This document shows positions 1 to 9,035 of a stretch of DNA of 64,000 nt, piece by piece. The DNA is from JBEIFW01 sp046081125 (GTDB lineage: Bacteria > Actinomycetota > Acidimicrobiia > Acidimicrobiales > Ilumatobacteraceae), in NCBI GenBank assembly GCA_046081125.1, contig JBJTVH010000132.1, positions 14,641-78,640 of the forward strand, read 5' to 3'. Every line of letters starts with the position of its first letter. Position 1 is the first letter of the stretch. The translations under genes and the position numbers were made by a program. The notes under the pieces were generated by a model, which searched no databases, was not told where the DNA came from, and saw nothing but the letters and a program-made list of their open reading frames with translations.

Positions 1-2
1 GC

Positions 3-845
3 TTTGCCGGCGCGTGGCTGGCGAGCGTCGCCCAGCGCAAGCCGTCCGGTGTCGCCTTCGATCCCGGGGCACTCACCGGAGCGATCGGTGGATTCCTGTC
101 GTACGCCGACCCGGTGGGGGTCACCGCCCAGGCCGACGGTGCGCACGGCTCGGGATTCGATCGGGTCGGCGCATTCCAGGACGGCTACGTCAACGGTGCC
201 GCCCGATGCGTCACCTACGCCAAGAGCCTGCCACCGACCTTCGCGCTGCCGTTCACGAGCGCCGCCGACTACGCCAATGGCGGCAACCTGCCCTTCGACG
301 AGGTGGAACCACTGATGGTCGCCGACCTCGACCGCTTTTGGACCGCGCAGGGCAACGGGTTCACGGCGCTAGCGAGCACCGTGGCGGAGGCCTCGACGGT
401 GACCCGGTGCAACGGCACCACCGGTACGGCCGCCGCGACGGGCACCGTCGCCTGGTGCAGCGACACGCGCACCGTCGCGTTCGACCCGTCGTTCCTGCGC
501 CAGGCCTACCAGGAGGGCGACTTCGCCGTCGGGTTGCTGTTCGGTCACGCCTGGGCGCAGGCCGCTCAGCAGGCCCGCCGGCTGCCGATCGACGGCTCGA
601 GCGCGCTGTTGCAGGCCGACTGCTACGCCGGCGCCTGGACCCGATCGACCATCGCCCAACTCCCCGAGAACCGCAACGGCGGCGGCAGCTTGTCACTCTC
701 GCCGGGAGATCTCGACGAGGGGATTCGCACGCTCCTGACGTTCGGCCCTCAGGTGGGTCGGCGGGGCGATGCCGCCGGGCCGTTCGAGCGGATCGCTGCG
801 TTCCGCAAGGGGGTAGTCGGCGGGCTGTCGGCCTGCGCCGCCTGA
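3..845 (+). CDS. Degenerate neutral zinc metallopeptidase-like protein (partial)
   Basis: The reading frame is open from base 3 to a TGA at 843-845, so the N-terminus lies outside the window. The segment LQADCYAGAW, followed by a LSPGDLDEGIRTLL block, matches the C-terminal half of the YpfJ/COG2321 neutral zinc metallopeptidase family. Members of that family normally carry an HEYGHH-type zinc site just upstream. Here the equivalent segment (nt 534-569) reads GHAWAQAAQ: the first His is kept, the Glu is Ala and the second His is Gln. This copy is therefore probably not an active protease. It may be a pseudoenzyme with a binding or envelope role. Family assignment is moderate; loss of the motif is read directly. 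Confidence 0.6.
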   Translation, partial: FAGAWLASVAQRKPSGVAFDPGALTGAIGGFLSYADPVGVTAQADGAHGSGFDRVGAFQDGYVNGAARCVTYAKSLPPTFALPFTSAADYANGGNLPFDEVEPLMVADLDRFWTAQGNGFTALASTVAEASTVTRCNGTTGTAAATGTVAWCSDTRTVAFDPSFLRQAYQEGDFAVGLLFGHAWAQAAQQARRLPIDGSSALLQADCYAGAWTRSTIAQLPENRNGGGSLSLSPGDLDEGIRTLLTFGPQVGRRGDAAGPFERIAAFRKGVVGGLSACAA

Positions 846-928
846 TCCTTCGGCGCGTCGGCGCAGTTCGGGGTCTGCGCCGGTCACAACCCAGCGGAAG
901 GTTCAACCGGCGCTCGGAGGCTCACCGG

Positions 929-934
929 TAGCGT
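929..934 (+). promoter_or_regulatory. TAGCGT -10 box, leaderless start of ppx
   Basis: The hexamer TAGCGT lies 8 nt upstream of the GTG at 943 and no Shine-Dalgarno sequence is visible between them. This is the arrangement of a leaderless actinobacterial promoter (TANNNT -10 directly before the start). No convincing -35 box was found. Confidence 0.5.
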
Positions 935-942
935 CTGGGGCC

Positions 943-2511
943 GTGAACCTCGCCGCCATCGATGTCGGCACCAACTCCCTGCATCTCGTCGTTGCGCGCG
1001 TCGTCGACGACCGGCACTTCGAGGTGATCGGGGCCGAGAAGGAGATGGTGCGGCTCGGCACCGGCTCAGGCGACATGAAGCGGCTCGACACGGCCGCCAT
1101 GGACCGTGGGATCGCTGCGCTCGCTCGGTTCCGACGGATCGCGGACATCCACGACGCGCCGGTGCGCGCCGTCGCCACGAGCGCCGTGCGCGAAGCGGAG
1201 AACCACGACGAGTTCCTGGCCCGGGCCCGCACGGAGGCCGGCGTCGAGGTCGAGGTGATCTCCGGGGTCGAAGAGGCGCGCCTCATCCACCTCGGGGTCC
1301 TGCAGGCCCTGCCTGTGTTCACGAAGCGGTCGCTCATCTGCGACATCGGGGGCGGTTCCACCGAGGTCATGGTCGGCGAGCACGGCGAGCTGCTGTCCGC
1401 CCGGAGCTTCAAGCTCGGCGCCGTGCGCCTCACCAACCGGTTCTTCCCGGGTGAGCGACTCCACCCTGCGGCCGTGCAGGCCTGCCGGACCTTCGTGCGC
1501 TCCGCGCTCGTGCCGTTGGCGCACGAGGTGCACCGGCTCGGCTTCGAGGTGGCGATCGGCTCGTCGGGGACGATCGAGGCGATCGCCCGCCTTGCGCACG
1601 CATCCGCCGGCCAGGAGGAGCTCCGCACGTACAACGGCTTCCGCTTCGACGCTTCCGCACTTGCCTCGGTGGTGCGCCAGCTCGTCGCCACCCGCACGGT
1701 CGCCGAGCGGGCAGCGCTGCCGGGGATGGAGGCGAAACGGGCCGACATCATCCTCGCCGGCGCGCTCATCCTCGAAGGGGTGGCCGAAGTGTTCGGGGTC
1801 AGCACCTGGACCGTGTCGGAGTATGCGCTACGCGAAGGTGTCCTGCTCGACACCGTGCAGCGCACCCGGGGCGGAACGCTGCACCACCTCCGTGAGGTGT
1901 CGCGCAACGGCGTGCTCGCGCTCGCCCGGTCCTGCGACGACGAGCACGAGCACGGTGCCCAGGTGGCCCGGTTGGCCCTCGCGTTGTTCGACGCGACCGT
2001 CGGCATCCACGGCCTCGACGAAGGGTGCCGGGAGTACCTCGAGGCGGGGGCACTGCTTGCGAACGTGGGGCTGTTCGTGTCCCACACCAAGCACCATCTG
2101 CACTCGTACTACGTGATCCGGAACTCCGATCGGCTCGTCGGCTTCACCGACGCCGAGATCGAGATGATCGCCCAGATCGCCCGCTATCACCGCAAGAGCG
2201 CCCCGAAAGCCACCCACGCCGAGTTCGCCGCCCTGGGTCTTGGGGACCAGCGCGTGGTGCGGATACTCGCCGGTCTGCTGCGGGTTGCGATCGGCCTCGA
2301 CCGCAGCCACGAGAACCTCATCGCCGGGCTCACGGCCTACGACGACGGCGAGGAACTCGTCGTCGAGGTGACGCCGGCAGGTGCGCTCGACGTCAGCCTC
2401 GAGCTCTACGCCGCCAGCGAGCGCCGCTCGTTGTTGGAGGACGCCCTCGGCCGGAGGATCCGCCTCACCGTCGGCGTCGCCCGCGCGTCCGTCCCGGCCG
2501 ATCACCCGTAG
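943..2511 (+). CDS. ppx: Ppx/GppA exopolyphosphatase
   Basis: This 522-aa protein is an exopolyphosphatase / guanosine pentaphosphate phosphohydrolase, which hydrolyses inorganic polyphosphate (and in some members pppGpp) in the cytoplasm. It opens with the ASKHA phosphate-1 motif (AIDVGTNSLHLV, residues 5-16). The second phosphate motif DIGGGSTEV is near residue 133. A C-terminal HD-like domain carries HHLHSYYVIRN near residue 384. Length fits two-domain Ppx enzymes. The GTG start is fixed by the N-terminal motif and a TAGCGT box 8 nt upstream. A polyphosphate kinase 2 gene lies about 44 kb away in this window, so both synthesis and breakdown of polyphosphate are represented. Confidence 0.9.
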   Translation: MNLAAIDVGTNSLHLVVARVVDDRHFEVIGAEKEMVRLGTGSGDMKRLDTAAMDRGIAALARFRRIADIHDAPVRAVATSAVREAENHDEFLARARTEAGVEVEVISGVEEARLIHLGVLQALPVFTKRSLICDIGGGSTEVMVGEHGELLSARSFKLGAVRLTNRFFPGERLHPAAVQACRTFVRSALVPLAHEVHRLGFEVAIGSSGTIEAIARLAHASAGQEELRTYNGFRFDASALASVVRQLVATRTVAERAALPGMEAKRADIILAGALILEGVAEVFGVSTWTVSEYALREGVLLDTVQRTRGGTLHHLREVSRNGVLALARSCDDEHEHGAQVARLALALFDATVGIHGLDEGCREYLEAGALLANVGLFVSHTKHHLHSYYVIRNSDRLVGFTDAEIEMIAQIARYHRKSAPKATHAEFAALGLGDQRVVRILAGLLRVAIGLDRSHENLIAGLTAYDDGEELVVEVTPAGALDVSLELYAASERRSLLEDALGRRIRLTVGVARASVPADHP

Positions 2512-2523
2512 GCTCCCTCACCC

Positions 2524-2922
2524 GTGGGTATCGGATCCGACGTCTACAACCTGTTCGTCGTGCTGCATCTGCTCGCGGTCGTGGCGGCGTTCGGCCCCCT
2601 GTTCGTTCTGCCGCGGCTTCGTGCTGCCGACCCGGCGGCGGCGGCACGGATCCACCTCGTGGTGGTGCTGCCGGCGACGGTGCTCGTCTGGGTGTTCGGC
2701 ATGGGCCTCACCGGCTTGTCCGACGACGTGTTCGAACTCACCGACCCGTGGATCGCTGCGTCGCTGGGCATCTGGGTGGTGCTGATGGTCGTCCAGTGGT
2801 TCGGCGTGCGGGGCGCACTGACCGGTCGCGTGCCGGCGCGGACCGGCCGCGCCGCCATCGGCGCAAGCCACCTGCTCTACGCCGCCGGCATCGTGTCGAT
2901 GGTGTTCAAGCCGGGGGCGTGA
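2524..2922 (+). CDS. Small integral membrane protein, DUF2269-like
   Basis: A 132-aa, very hydrophobic protein with about four predicted membrane segments, opening with VYNLFVVLHLLAVVAAFGP. Size and pattern resemble DUF2269-type predicted membrane proteins, whose function is unknown. It starts with GTG 12 nt after the ppx stop. A TAGGCT hexamer that overlaps the ppx TAG stop sits 9 nt before the start, so it may have its own leaderless promoter as well as read-through from ppx. Its 3' end overlaps the convergent hydrolase gene by 17 bp. The family assignment is tentative. Confidence 0.55.
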   Translation: MGIGSDVYNLFVVLHLLAVVAAFGPLFVLPRLRAADPAAAARIHLVVVLPATVLVWVFGMGLTGLSDDVFELTDPWIAASLGIWVVLMVVQWFGVRGALTGRVPARTGRAAIGASHLLYAAGIVSMVFKPGA

Positions 2923-3832
2923 ACACGAACCGCTCGATGATCGCCGCGAGTTCGAGCGGCCGGTCGCCCTGGATCGAGTGTCCCGCACCGTCGACGAGGA
3001 CCACCTCGGTGCCCGGTCGCCTCCGCAACAGTTCGGCGATATCGGCGTCGTCGACCACGGGTGAGACCCCACCTCGGGCGAGGACCATGGGACAGGCCAC
3101 GGCAGCGACGTCGTCCCACAGCCGGCCCGGGTCGGTTGCAGCGGCCGGTACCCCCTCGCCGTCGGGCACCTGCGCCCGCCCGCGCCGGTCGTAGCGCCAC
3201 CGCCAGCTGCCGTCGTCGAGTTGGCGCGCGTTGTGCAGCACGCCACGCCGAAGCGACGACACCGAACGCGTCGCGTTGTGCTCGATGGTACGTGCGAGCA
3301 GCGACTCGAAGTCGGGGAAGTCCTGCGGGCCGTTGACGAAGTCGATGATCGCCTTGGCCTTGTCGCGGTTCGTGCCGGGCGTGACGTCGACGACGACGAG
3401 TCGGCGCACCAGGTGCGGCCAACGCGCAGCGAGCACGACCGTGGTCAGGCCGCCGAGCGACATGCCGATCACACCGGACGCCTCGGGCGCAAGGGTCTCG
3501 ACGACGACGGCGAGGTCTGCTGCGAGCAGTTCGGGGGTGTAGGTGGCGTCGTCACGCCAATCGGAATGCCCATGGCCTGCGAGGTCGACGGCGACGAGGG
3601 GTCGGCGAAGCGCCATCGCCACCGTGTCCCAGGTGTGAGCGTTCTGGGCGGTGCCGTGGACGAGCACCAGCTCCGGGTCACCGTCCCCCCACACCAGTGC
3701 CGAAACTCGCCGCCCGCCCGCAAGGTCGACGGAGGTCCGCCGTACGCTCGGGGGTGACGGCTGATCGAGGCCGTACTCGGAGGCGTTCTCGTGGAACAGG
3801 CCGAACTCGTCGTACGCGATGCGTTCCCCCAT
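2906..3832 (-). CDS. Alpha/beta hydrolase
   Basis: A 308-aa cytoplasmic alpha/beta-fold hydrolase. It has the oxyanion-side HGTAQNAHTWD segment, the nucleophile elbow GMSLGG (Ser) and a C-terminal catalytic His in DGAGHSIQGD. The substrate cannot be read from the sequence. The ATG at 3832 (MGERIAYDEFG) has an AGG-rich sequence about 9 nt upstream; an ATG at 3841 (MPAMGER) is an alternative. Either start lies inside the 5' end of the divergent lipase gene, giving a head-to-head overlap of 42-51 bp. No good downstream start exists, because the conserved fold begins soon after. Confidence 0.8.
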   Translation of the reverse strand: MGERIAYDEFGLFHENASEYGLDQPSPPSVRRTSVDLAGGRRVSALVWGDGDPELVLVHGTAQNAHTWDTVAMALRRPLVAVDLAGHGHSDWRDDATYTPELLAADLAVVVETLAPEASGVIGMSLGGLTTVVLAARWPHLVRRLVVVDVTPGTNRDKAKAIIDFVNGPQDFPDFESLLARTIEHNATRSVSSLRRGVLHNARQLDDGSWRWRYDRRGRAQVPDGEGVPAAATDPGRLWDDVAAVACPMVLARGGVSPVVDDADIAELLRRRPGTEVVLVDGAGHSIQGDRPLELAAIIERFVFTPPA

Positions 3833-5113
3833 GGCCGGCATCCTGCCATCCGCGCCGTGGTCGCGGGGTTGTGCGCCGCGCTGCTCGGCGCGGCCTGCAG
3901 CGGGGACACCGGCCCTGCGGTCGCCCCGACGACGACGGCCACGACCGCAAGCCCGCCGACGACTGCGGCGACCGCCTCCACGAGCCCGGCCACGACCGCC
4001 CGCCCGACGTCCACCACCACTGCACCGGGGCCGTCCGATGGCTTCTACGTCCCCAGTCAGCCGTTGGCCACGACTCGGCCGGGCGCACTGTTGCGATCCG
4101 AGCCGGTCGACGCCGGACCCGGGACCCGAGGCTGGCGAATCCTGTACGTATCGCAGCGAGCCACGGGCGAGCCCGTGGCTGTGTCCGGACTCGTCGTGGT
4201 GGGGGCCGGCGCCGCACCCGCAGGCGGGCGACCCGTGCTGTCCTGGGCCCACGGCACCACTGGGCTCGGGGACGCGTGCGCCGTGTCCCGCCAGTTCACG
4301 GACGGCCGGTCGGCCGAGCGACTACTCGCCCCGCTCGTCGTCGGCGCCGGCTACGCGTTCGTCGCCACGGACTACGAGGGGCTCGGCCCTCCCGGCGAGC
4401 ACCCGTACGTGATGGGGCGCGCCGAGGGGCGCAACGTGCTCGACGCCGTGCGGGCTGCTTCAGCGCTCACGGGCACCGGCGTCACGGCGAGCTCCAAGGT
4501 GCTCGTCTGGGGGCACTCGCAGGGCGGTGGCGCCGCGGCGTGGGCTGCCGAACTGCAGCCGGCCTACGCCCCCGAACTCAACCTCGTCGGCGCCGCCATC
4601 GGCGCGCCGGCCGCCGAGCTGCGCGCCTTGGGCGAGGGTCTACGGACCGGCCGGTACAGCTACTTCGGGCTCATGACCGTCTCGGGCATCGCAGCGGCCT
4701 ATCCCGACGCCGATCCAGCGAAGATCCTGACCGCCAAGGGTTCGGACCTGCTCGGCACGATCCGATCCCAATGCACCGACGACATCAGCCGTACCTTGCG
4801 CGGCCTGACGACCGACGACCTCCTGCGGGTTGATCCCAGCCGCACCGCACCGTGGTCGGAGCATCTCGATGCGAACACCGCAGGGCAGGCGGCCCCGCGG
4901 GCGCCCCTGTTCGTCTACCACGGCAGTTCCGACGACCTCATCCCCCCGGCGATCAGCGCCGCGCTGGCCGCCAAGTACTGCGCCATGGGTGCGACGGTGG
5001 AGCGGAAGGTGTTCCCCGGTGATCACACCAGCGTGATCGCACTCGCATCCGGCGACCTGTTGCGGTGGTTCGCCGATCGTGTCCGTGGCGTGCCGGCAAA
5101 CAGCACCTGCTGA
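3791..5113 (+). CDS. Secreted LIP-family lipase, putative lipoprotein
   Basis: A 440-aa exported hydrolase resembling secretory (LIP-type) lipases. A hydrophobic segment ending in LLGAACSGD (lipobox-like) is followed by a long Thr/Ala/Pro linker and then the catalytic domain. The likely triad is Ser243 in GHSQGG, the Asp in HGSSDDLIP and the His in GDHTSV. The GTG at 3791 has a perfect GGAGG 7 nt upstream (3779-3783), which decides this start. A shorter GTG at 3857 would leave a signal without positive charge. The lipobox has Gly at -3 rather than Leu, so lipidation is likely but not certain. It probably cleaves ester substrates outside the membrane. Confidence 0.8.
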   Translation: MEQAELVVRDAFPHGRHPAIRAVVAGLCAALLGAACSGDTGPAVAPTTTATTASPPTTAATASTSPATTARPTSTTTAPGPSDGFYVPSQPLATTRPGALLRSEPVDAGPGTRGWRILYVSQRATGEPVAVSGLVVVGAGAAPAGGRPVLSWAHGTTGLGDACAVSRQFTDGRSAERLLAPLVVGAGYAFVATDYEGLGPPGEHPYVMGRAEGRNVLDAVRAASALTGTGVTASSKVLVWGHSQGGGAAAWAAELQPAYAPELNLVGAAIGAPAAELRALGEGLRTGRYSYFGLMTVSGIAAAYPDADPAKILTAKGSDLLGTIRSQCTDDISRTLRGLTTDDLLRVDPSRTAPWSEHLDANTAGQAAPRAPLFVYHGSSDDLIPPAISAALAAKYCAMGATVERKVFPGDHTSVIALASGDLLRWFADRVRGVPANSTC

Positions 5114-5141
5114 GCGACGACAAGGACCGCGGTTCGAGCGG

Positions 5142-6944
5142 TCAACCCGTTGCGACGGCGCGGAAGGCCGATGCGTGTCGGGCCAGCATCGGCGCGTCGA
5201 CCTCGGCCGGCAACTCGACGACGAAGTGCGTCGATGCCCGAACCAACGCATTGGCGAACTGGGTGGCGTTGCCGTGGCACGGTCCGTCGCCGCAGGGCAC
5301 CTCGGCGAGTTCGACGCCTGCGACCTGCGCGTAGCGCACCAGCAGGTCCGTCCGGGCGACACCCGAGGCGGCGACGTCGACCCAGTCCCCGACCTGATGC
5401 CACCAGACCCCGACGGTCGGTCGTACCAGCTCGAGGAACTGGGCGAGTGCCGCCGACTCGGGCTCGGAGAGCGGCGCCGGACCGACCGACGGGTCCCCCT
5501 CGAACGACGGCTGCCAGCCGACGGGGAAATTGCGGTTCAGATCCACACCTCGGGCGTTGAAGCGCTGGCCGGTGGCGTAGCCGTCCGGGTTGGCAACCTC
5601 GATCAGCCAGGTGAGCGCTCCCGCCGGTGGGTTGGCCCGGAGCACCCCGACCAGACCGACGCCGGCGCTCTCGTCGCCGTGGATGGCCCCGACCGCCAGC
5701 GCCACCGGACCGCCCCACGTGCCCACGGCTCGTGCGGTGATCGGCCGGCCGAGCACGCTGCGCCCGATCTCGATCGTGTCCGTCCGGCCAGTCACCAGCG
5801 TGCCGACCGGGTCGACGGGACCGTTTGCGCCGAGCAGGTCGACGATCAGGTGCGTACCGACGCTGGGAACAAGGCACACCTTGCCGTCGGGAGCGCCGCT
5901 CACGACCGCAGTCGCCACCGTGGCCGTCCGGTTCCACGACAACGACGACGCCCACGGTCGCGGGGCGCTGCAGGGCCACACCGTGACGAACCCGGACCCC
6001 AAGGGGTCCACCGCCGTGACGTTGAGCGCCACACCCGTGGTCGCCGGCCCGAAGTCGAGCGCGACGACCCCCGACGGCGAGACCCAACCGGGGCCCCCGA
6101 GGCGCGTGTCGAGCACCCGCCGGGGCGTCACCGGCGCCAAGGGCATCACGGCAGGCGCGGGCGGCGCCGCCCCGGACGCAGCTGTCCCGGTGGCGACGAC
6201 GTCGACGACCAGGTGAGCGGGAACCGAAGCCGTCACGCACACCGGAGCCGTTGCGTCGACGATCGCAAGGTTGGCCGCCGTCTGACCCGCCTGCGCATTG
6301 ACCGTCGACGTTCCTCCCGGGACTTGAGCACAGGGGTGGACCGCCGCCCATCCGTCCGCCGCCGGTTCCGTGAGGATCAACGTGACCGCCACCGCCGGCC
6401 CGGCCGGAACGGCGACCGGGATCGGCACTCCGGCGGGGCGGCGCGGGGCACGTCCATCGCGGGTGTCGAGCACCCGCAAGGGGGTGCCGGCGGTCAGCGT
6501 GGGCCCATCACCGCTCCGCCACCAGCCGGTGACGTCCACGACGACGTCGGTGGGGCTGATCGAGGTGACGCACACGCCGGCCGGGCCGAGCGGCGCCATG
6601 GGTACGGCATTGGCCACGATGTCCCCGGCCCGGACGTTCGCCGTGGAGGTGCCGCCCGGCGCCTGATCGCACGGGTGGACGGCGACGAACGCTGCGCCGT
6701 CGGGCTGCACCACCGTGAGGTTGAGCGCCACCGCCGCCGCACCGTCGGGCGGGGTCAACGGGATCCGGCGTGGCGCCAACACACCGACCCGGGGCCCGCT
6801 CTCGCGGGTGTCGAGCACGCGGAACGGTGCGACCGGTTCCAGATGGGGTCCGCTCGGTGCGGCGAGCGCCACCGGGGCGACGGCGCCGACCAGCCCGGCC
6901 ATGACCGCCATCACCAGCGCTGCACCCGTCCGCCGAGCTCGCAC
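5142..6944 (-). CDS. Secreted M14-family zinc carboxypeptidase with three RVLDTR repeats
   Basis: A 600-aa secreted protein. A signal peptide (residues 1-29, ending ALAAP) precedes three repeats of roughly 115 aa, each opening with RVLDTR (about residues 43, 158 and 277). Such repeats are common in secreted actinobacterial proteins, where they probably bind glycan or surface. The C-terminal M14 peptidase domain has zinc ligands in IHGDES (His422, Glu425), NPDGY and RGVDLNRNF substrate-site motifs, His516 in WWHQ and the catalytic Glu578 in FVVELPAE. The layout resembles MpaA-like cell-wall peptide carboxypeptidases. The GTG start lies 7 nt downstream of a TAGCCT box. The repeats as surface anchors are inference. 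Confidence 0.8.
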   Translation of the reverse strand: MRARRTGAALVMAVMAGLVGAVAPVALAAPSGPHLEPVAPFRVLDTRESGPRVGVLAPRRIPLTPPDGAAAVALNLTVVQPDGAAFVAVHPCDQAPGGTSTANVRAGDIVANAVPMAPLGPAGVCVTSISPTDVVVDVTGWWRSGDGPTLTAGTPLRVLDTRDGRAPRRPAGVPIPVAVPAGPAVAVTLILTEPAADGWAAVHPCAQVPGGTSTVNAQAGQTAANLAIVDATAPVCVTASVPAHLVVDVVATGTAASGAAPPAPAVMPLAPVTPRRVLDTRLGGPGWVSPSGVVALDFGPATTGVALNVTAVDPLGSGFVTVWPCSAPRPWASSLSWNRTATVATAVVSGAPDGKVCLVPSVGTHLIVDLLGANGPVDPVGTLVTGRTDTIEIGRSVLGRPITARAVGTWGGPVALAVGAIHGDESAGVGLVGVLRANPPAGALTWLIEVANPDGYATGQRFNARGVDLNRNFPVGWQPSFEGDPSVGPAPLSEPESAALAQFLELVRPTVGVWWHQVGDWVDVAASGVARTDLLVRYAQVAGVELAEVPCGDGPCHGNATQFANALVRASTHFVVELPAEVDAPMLARHASAFRAVATG

Positions 6945-7029
6945 GGTCCCGAGGCTAGGTCCCCGAGCTGGGAGGAGACTGGGGACCGGCCGGGAACCGG
7001 GGCCGCCACAGCCCGTGGAGCTCGCACGG

Positions 7030-7035
7030 TAGGGT
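7030..7035 (+). promoter_or_regulatory. TAGGGT -10 box, leaderless start
   Basis: TAGGGT lies 7 nt before the GTG at 7043, with no ribosome binding site between them. The same hexamer and spacing recur before the glycosylase gene at 56191. Confidence 0.5.
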
Positions 7036-7042
7036 CCGCCGC

Positions 7043-7768
7043 GTGACCACTGACGCACTCGTGACCACCGCCGACCCCGCGATCGGGGCGCTCGGGTCGG
7101 CCTTCTACTTCATCCCGCCCACCCTCGAGCGGGGCAAGGCGCTGGGCCTCGACGGGTTCCGCTGGTACTTCATCGGTCGTGGCGGCGTGCTGGGTGACGC
7201 CGAGGCAGCGGTCGTCGCCAGCGCATTCGGCTACTTCAACCCCGAACTCGTCGAGAAGCTGTGGACCTCGGCGCGCGACAAGATCGCCCCCCGCGACGCA
7301 GGCCGGGCGTACCTCGCCTGCGCCCACGATCTCGGCCGGGCCAAGTTCGCCCGCATCGACGGTCTCGGCGAGTTCTGCGAGGCTGCCGAAGCCGTGCTCG
7401 CTGGCGCCCATCCGGCTGCGCTGTCGCTGTTCGCCGGCCTGAATGCCGAACCTCGACCCGACGATCTGCCGGCGCGCACGATGCAGCTCGTCGCCACCCT
7501 CCGGGAGTTGCGCGGCAGCGTCCACCTCGTCGCGATCGTCGCCTCCGGCATCTCGCCGCGCGTGGCCCACCAGATCCGCCGGCCCGACATGGTGAAGGGG
7601 TTCGGCTGGGACGGCGAGGTGGCCGTCACCGACGCCGACCGGGCCAAGCTCGCCGCCGCCGACCGGATGACCGACGAGCTGATGGCCGGAATCTGGTCCG
7701 TGCTCGACGACAGCGCCTCGGCGCACGTCGTCAGCACCGTCACGGCGCTACAGGCCGCGCTGGCCTGA
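7043..7768 (+). CDS. SCO6745-family protein of unknown function
   Basis: A 241-aa soluble protein without a signal peptide. The layout, with AFYFIPPTLERGKALGLDG near the N-terminus, a GRGGVLGD segment and a helical C-terminal half, matches the actinobacterial SCO6745 family. No enzymatic role has been established for that family, and no catalytic motif is recognisable here. It is a single gene between the divergent M14 peptidase gene and the convergent tRNA-Met. The GTG start is supported by a TAGGGT box 7 nt upstream. Confidence 0.65.
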   Translation: MTTDALVTTADPAIGALGSAFYFIPPTLERGKALGLDGFRWYFIGRGGVLGDAEAAVVASAFGYFNPELVEKLWTSARDKIAPRDAGRAYLACAHDLGRAKFARIDGLGEFCEAAEAVLAGAHPAALSLFAGLNAEPRPDDLPARTMQLVATLRELRGSVHLVAIVASGISPRVAHQIRRPDMVKGFGWDGEVAVTDADRAKLAAADRMTDELMAGIWSVLDDSASAHVVSTVTALQAALA

Positions 7769-7822
7769 CCGCTCGTGGCGCCGTCGAACGAGTTCCAACT
7801 CGTGCCCGATGTCGCTTCGTCG

Positions 7823-7895
7823 TAGGGCGGGTGGGGATCGAACCCACGCGCCTCCGGTTATGAGCCGGGTGCTCTGACCACTGAGCTACCGCCCC
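7823..7895 (-). tRNA. tRNA-Met (CAU)
   Basis: The reverse strand folds into a full cloverleaf of 73 nt: a 7-bp acceptor stem with a G.U first pair, D-arm GCTC/GAGC, anticodon loop CTCATAA (CAU), a 5-nt variable loop and T-arm GTGGG-TTCGATC-CCCAC, with discriminator A. CCA is not encoded. The first acceptor pair is G.U and not the unpaired C-A of initiators, so this is elongator tRNA-Met rather than tRNA-fMet. A tRNA-Ile2 (CAU) cannot be fully excluded. The anticodon stem has a C27-A43 mismatch. Confidence 0.9.
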
Positions 7896-8013
7896 TCGCC
7901 GACGCATCGTAGGCCTGCGACGCGACCGTGGTCCTCGAACACGAGCATCGGCCAAGCGGGCATATCGTGCGCGCATCGGCCCCGGCACTTCCGCTCGACG
8001 CTCGACCGGCACC

Positions 8014-8943
8014 GTGCGCCCGGTGACGTGGCGCCGGGCAGTGGGGTTGTCGATCGCACTGGTCGCCGCCGGCTGTTCGCACTCGGGCGGACCCGAGGTC
8101 GGGACACCGGCCAACCCGGTCGACGGCCCACGCATTGCGCAGACCGGGCCATCGGCGGCCAGCACGTCTGCGCCGACCGACGCCGTTCGACTCACGCGCA
8201 CCCTCGAGCTCGACGGGGTGCGGGTCGACGTCGTCATCGAGCGCCCGGCCGCCGCGCAGGTGGACGCCGTGGTGCTCCTCCACGGCACGGTGTCCTACGA
8301 CCGTCTCATGCTGAAGGCGGCGCACGACACGCTCGACGCCTTCAGCGCCGTCCTCGATCGCGACGACCTGCTCCTGGTCAGCGTCGCCTACCCCGAGGAA
8401 GGCCTGCTCATGGGCGACAACCTGGCGCACGCGCAGGCGGCGCTGCGATGGGTGCAGCGCCACGCCGCCGCAGCGCTGGGCATCACCATCGGCAAGGTGT
8501 TCCTCGCCGGTCACTCCCAGGGCGGGTATCTGGCGACACGACTCAACACGCTGCACACCGTCGACGGCGTCATCGCCAACGCACCGGGTCCCCTCGACCT
8601 CGTCTTCCGGTGCGAACTCGAGGAGACGGGCCGCCTGGAGTCCAGCCCCACCTGCGCAGGCCTGGCGCGGCGGTACGGACCGACGACCAGCGACCCCGAT
8701 GCGTATCGCGCACGGTCGCTGCTGTCGTTCACGTCCGGCCATCGCGCCGACATCCTGTTCGTGCAAGGTCTGGAGGACTCCAAGATCCAGATGCGCTCGT
8801 GGCCCTGGTTCCGCCAGGAGTTGGAGGCCTGCACGAACTGCCAGGACCGGACATTCCTCGAGGTACCCGGACAGGGGCATCCTGCGCTGTTCCGATCGCA
8901 AGAGGCTCGCCGGGCCGTCAACGCCTTCCTCCGAGCCAGGTGA
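8014..8943 (+). CDS. Putative lipoprotein, polyhydroxyalkanoate-depolymerase/dienelactone-type hydrolase
   Basis: A 309-aa exported protein with a lipoprotein signal (RRAVGLSIALVAAGC) and an alpha/beta hydrolase domain. The oxyanion strand is VVLLHGTVSY, the nucleophile Ser168 is in GHSQGGY, and the catalytic His is probably in PGQGHPALF. Three Cys (CELEE, SPTCAG, CTNCQD) may form disulfides outside the cell. It belongs to the broad prolyl-oligopeptidase / PHB-depolymerase-like group; the substrate is unknown. The GTG start has neither a clear Shine-Dalgarno sequence nor a TANNNT box close by. Confidence 0.7.
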   Translation: MRPVTWRRAVGLSIALVAAGCSHSGGPEVGTPANPVDGPRIAQTGPSAASTSAPTDAVRLTRTLELDGVRVDVVIERPAAAQVDAVVLLHGTVSYDRLMLKAAHDTLDAFSAVLDRDDLLLVSVAYPEEGLLMGDNLAHAQAALRWVQRHAAAALGITIGKVFLAGHSQGGYLATRLNTLHTVDGVIANAPGPLDLVFRCELEETGRLESSPTCAGLARRYGPTTSDPDAYRARSLLSFTSGHRADILFVQGLEDSKIQMRSWPWFRQELEACTNCQDRTFLEVPGQGHPALFRSQEARRAVNAFLRAR

Positions 8944-9035
8944 CGCCGGCACCCGGGGAGCGGCGCAGACGAGGGGGTCGCGCCCGCCGGTCGGGACCGG
9001 CCGATGAATCCACACCTCGTCACTGGTGAGGCTGG

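Noticed and set aside
7823..7895. Possible initiator tRNA-fMet or tRNA-Ile2
   Set aside because: The first acceptor pair is G.U rather than an unpaired C-A, and the body matches elongator tRNA-Met. tRNA-Ile2 cannot be fully excluded from sequence alone.
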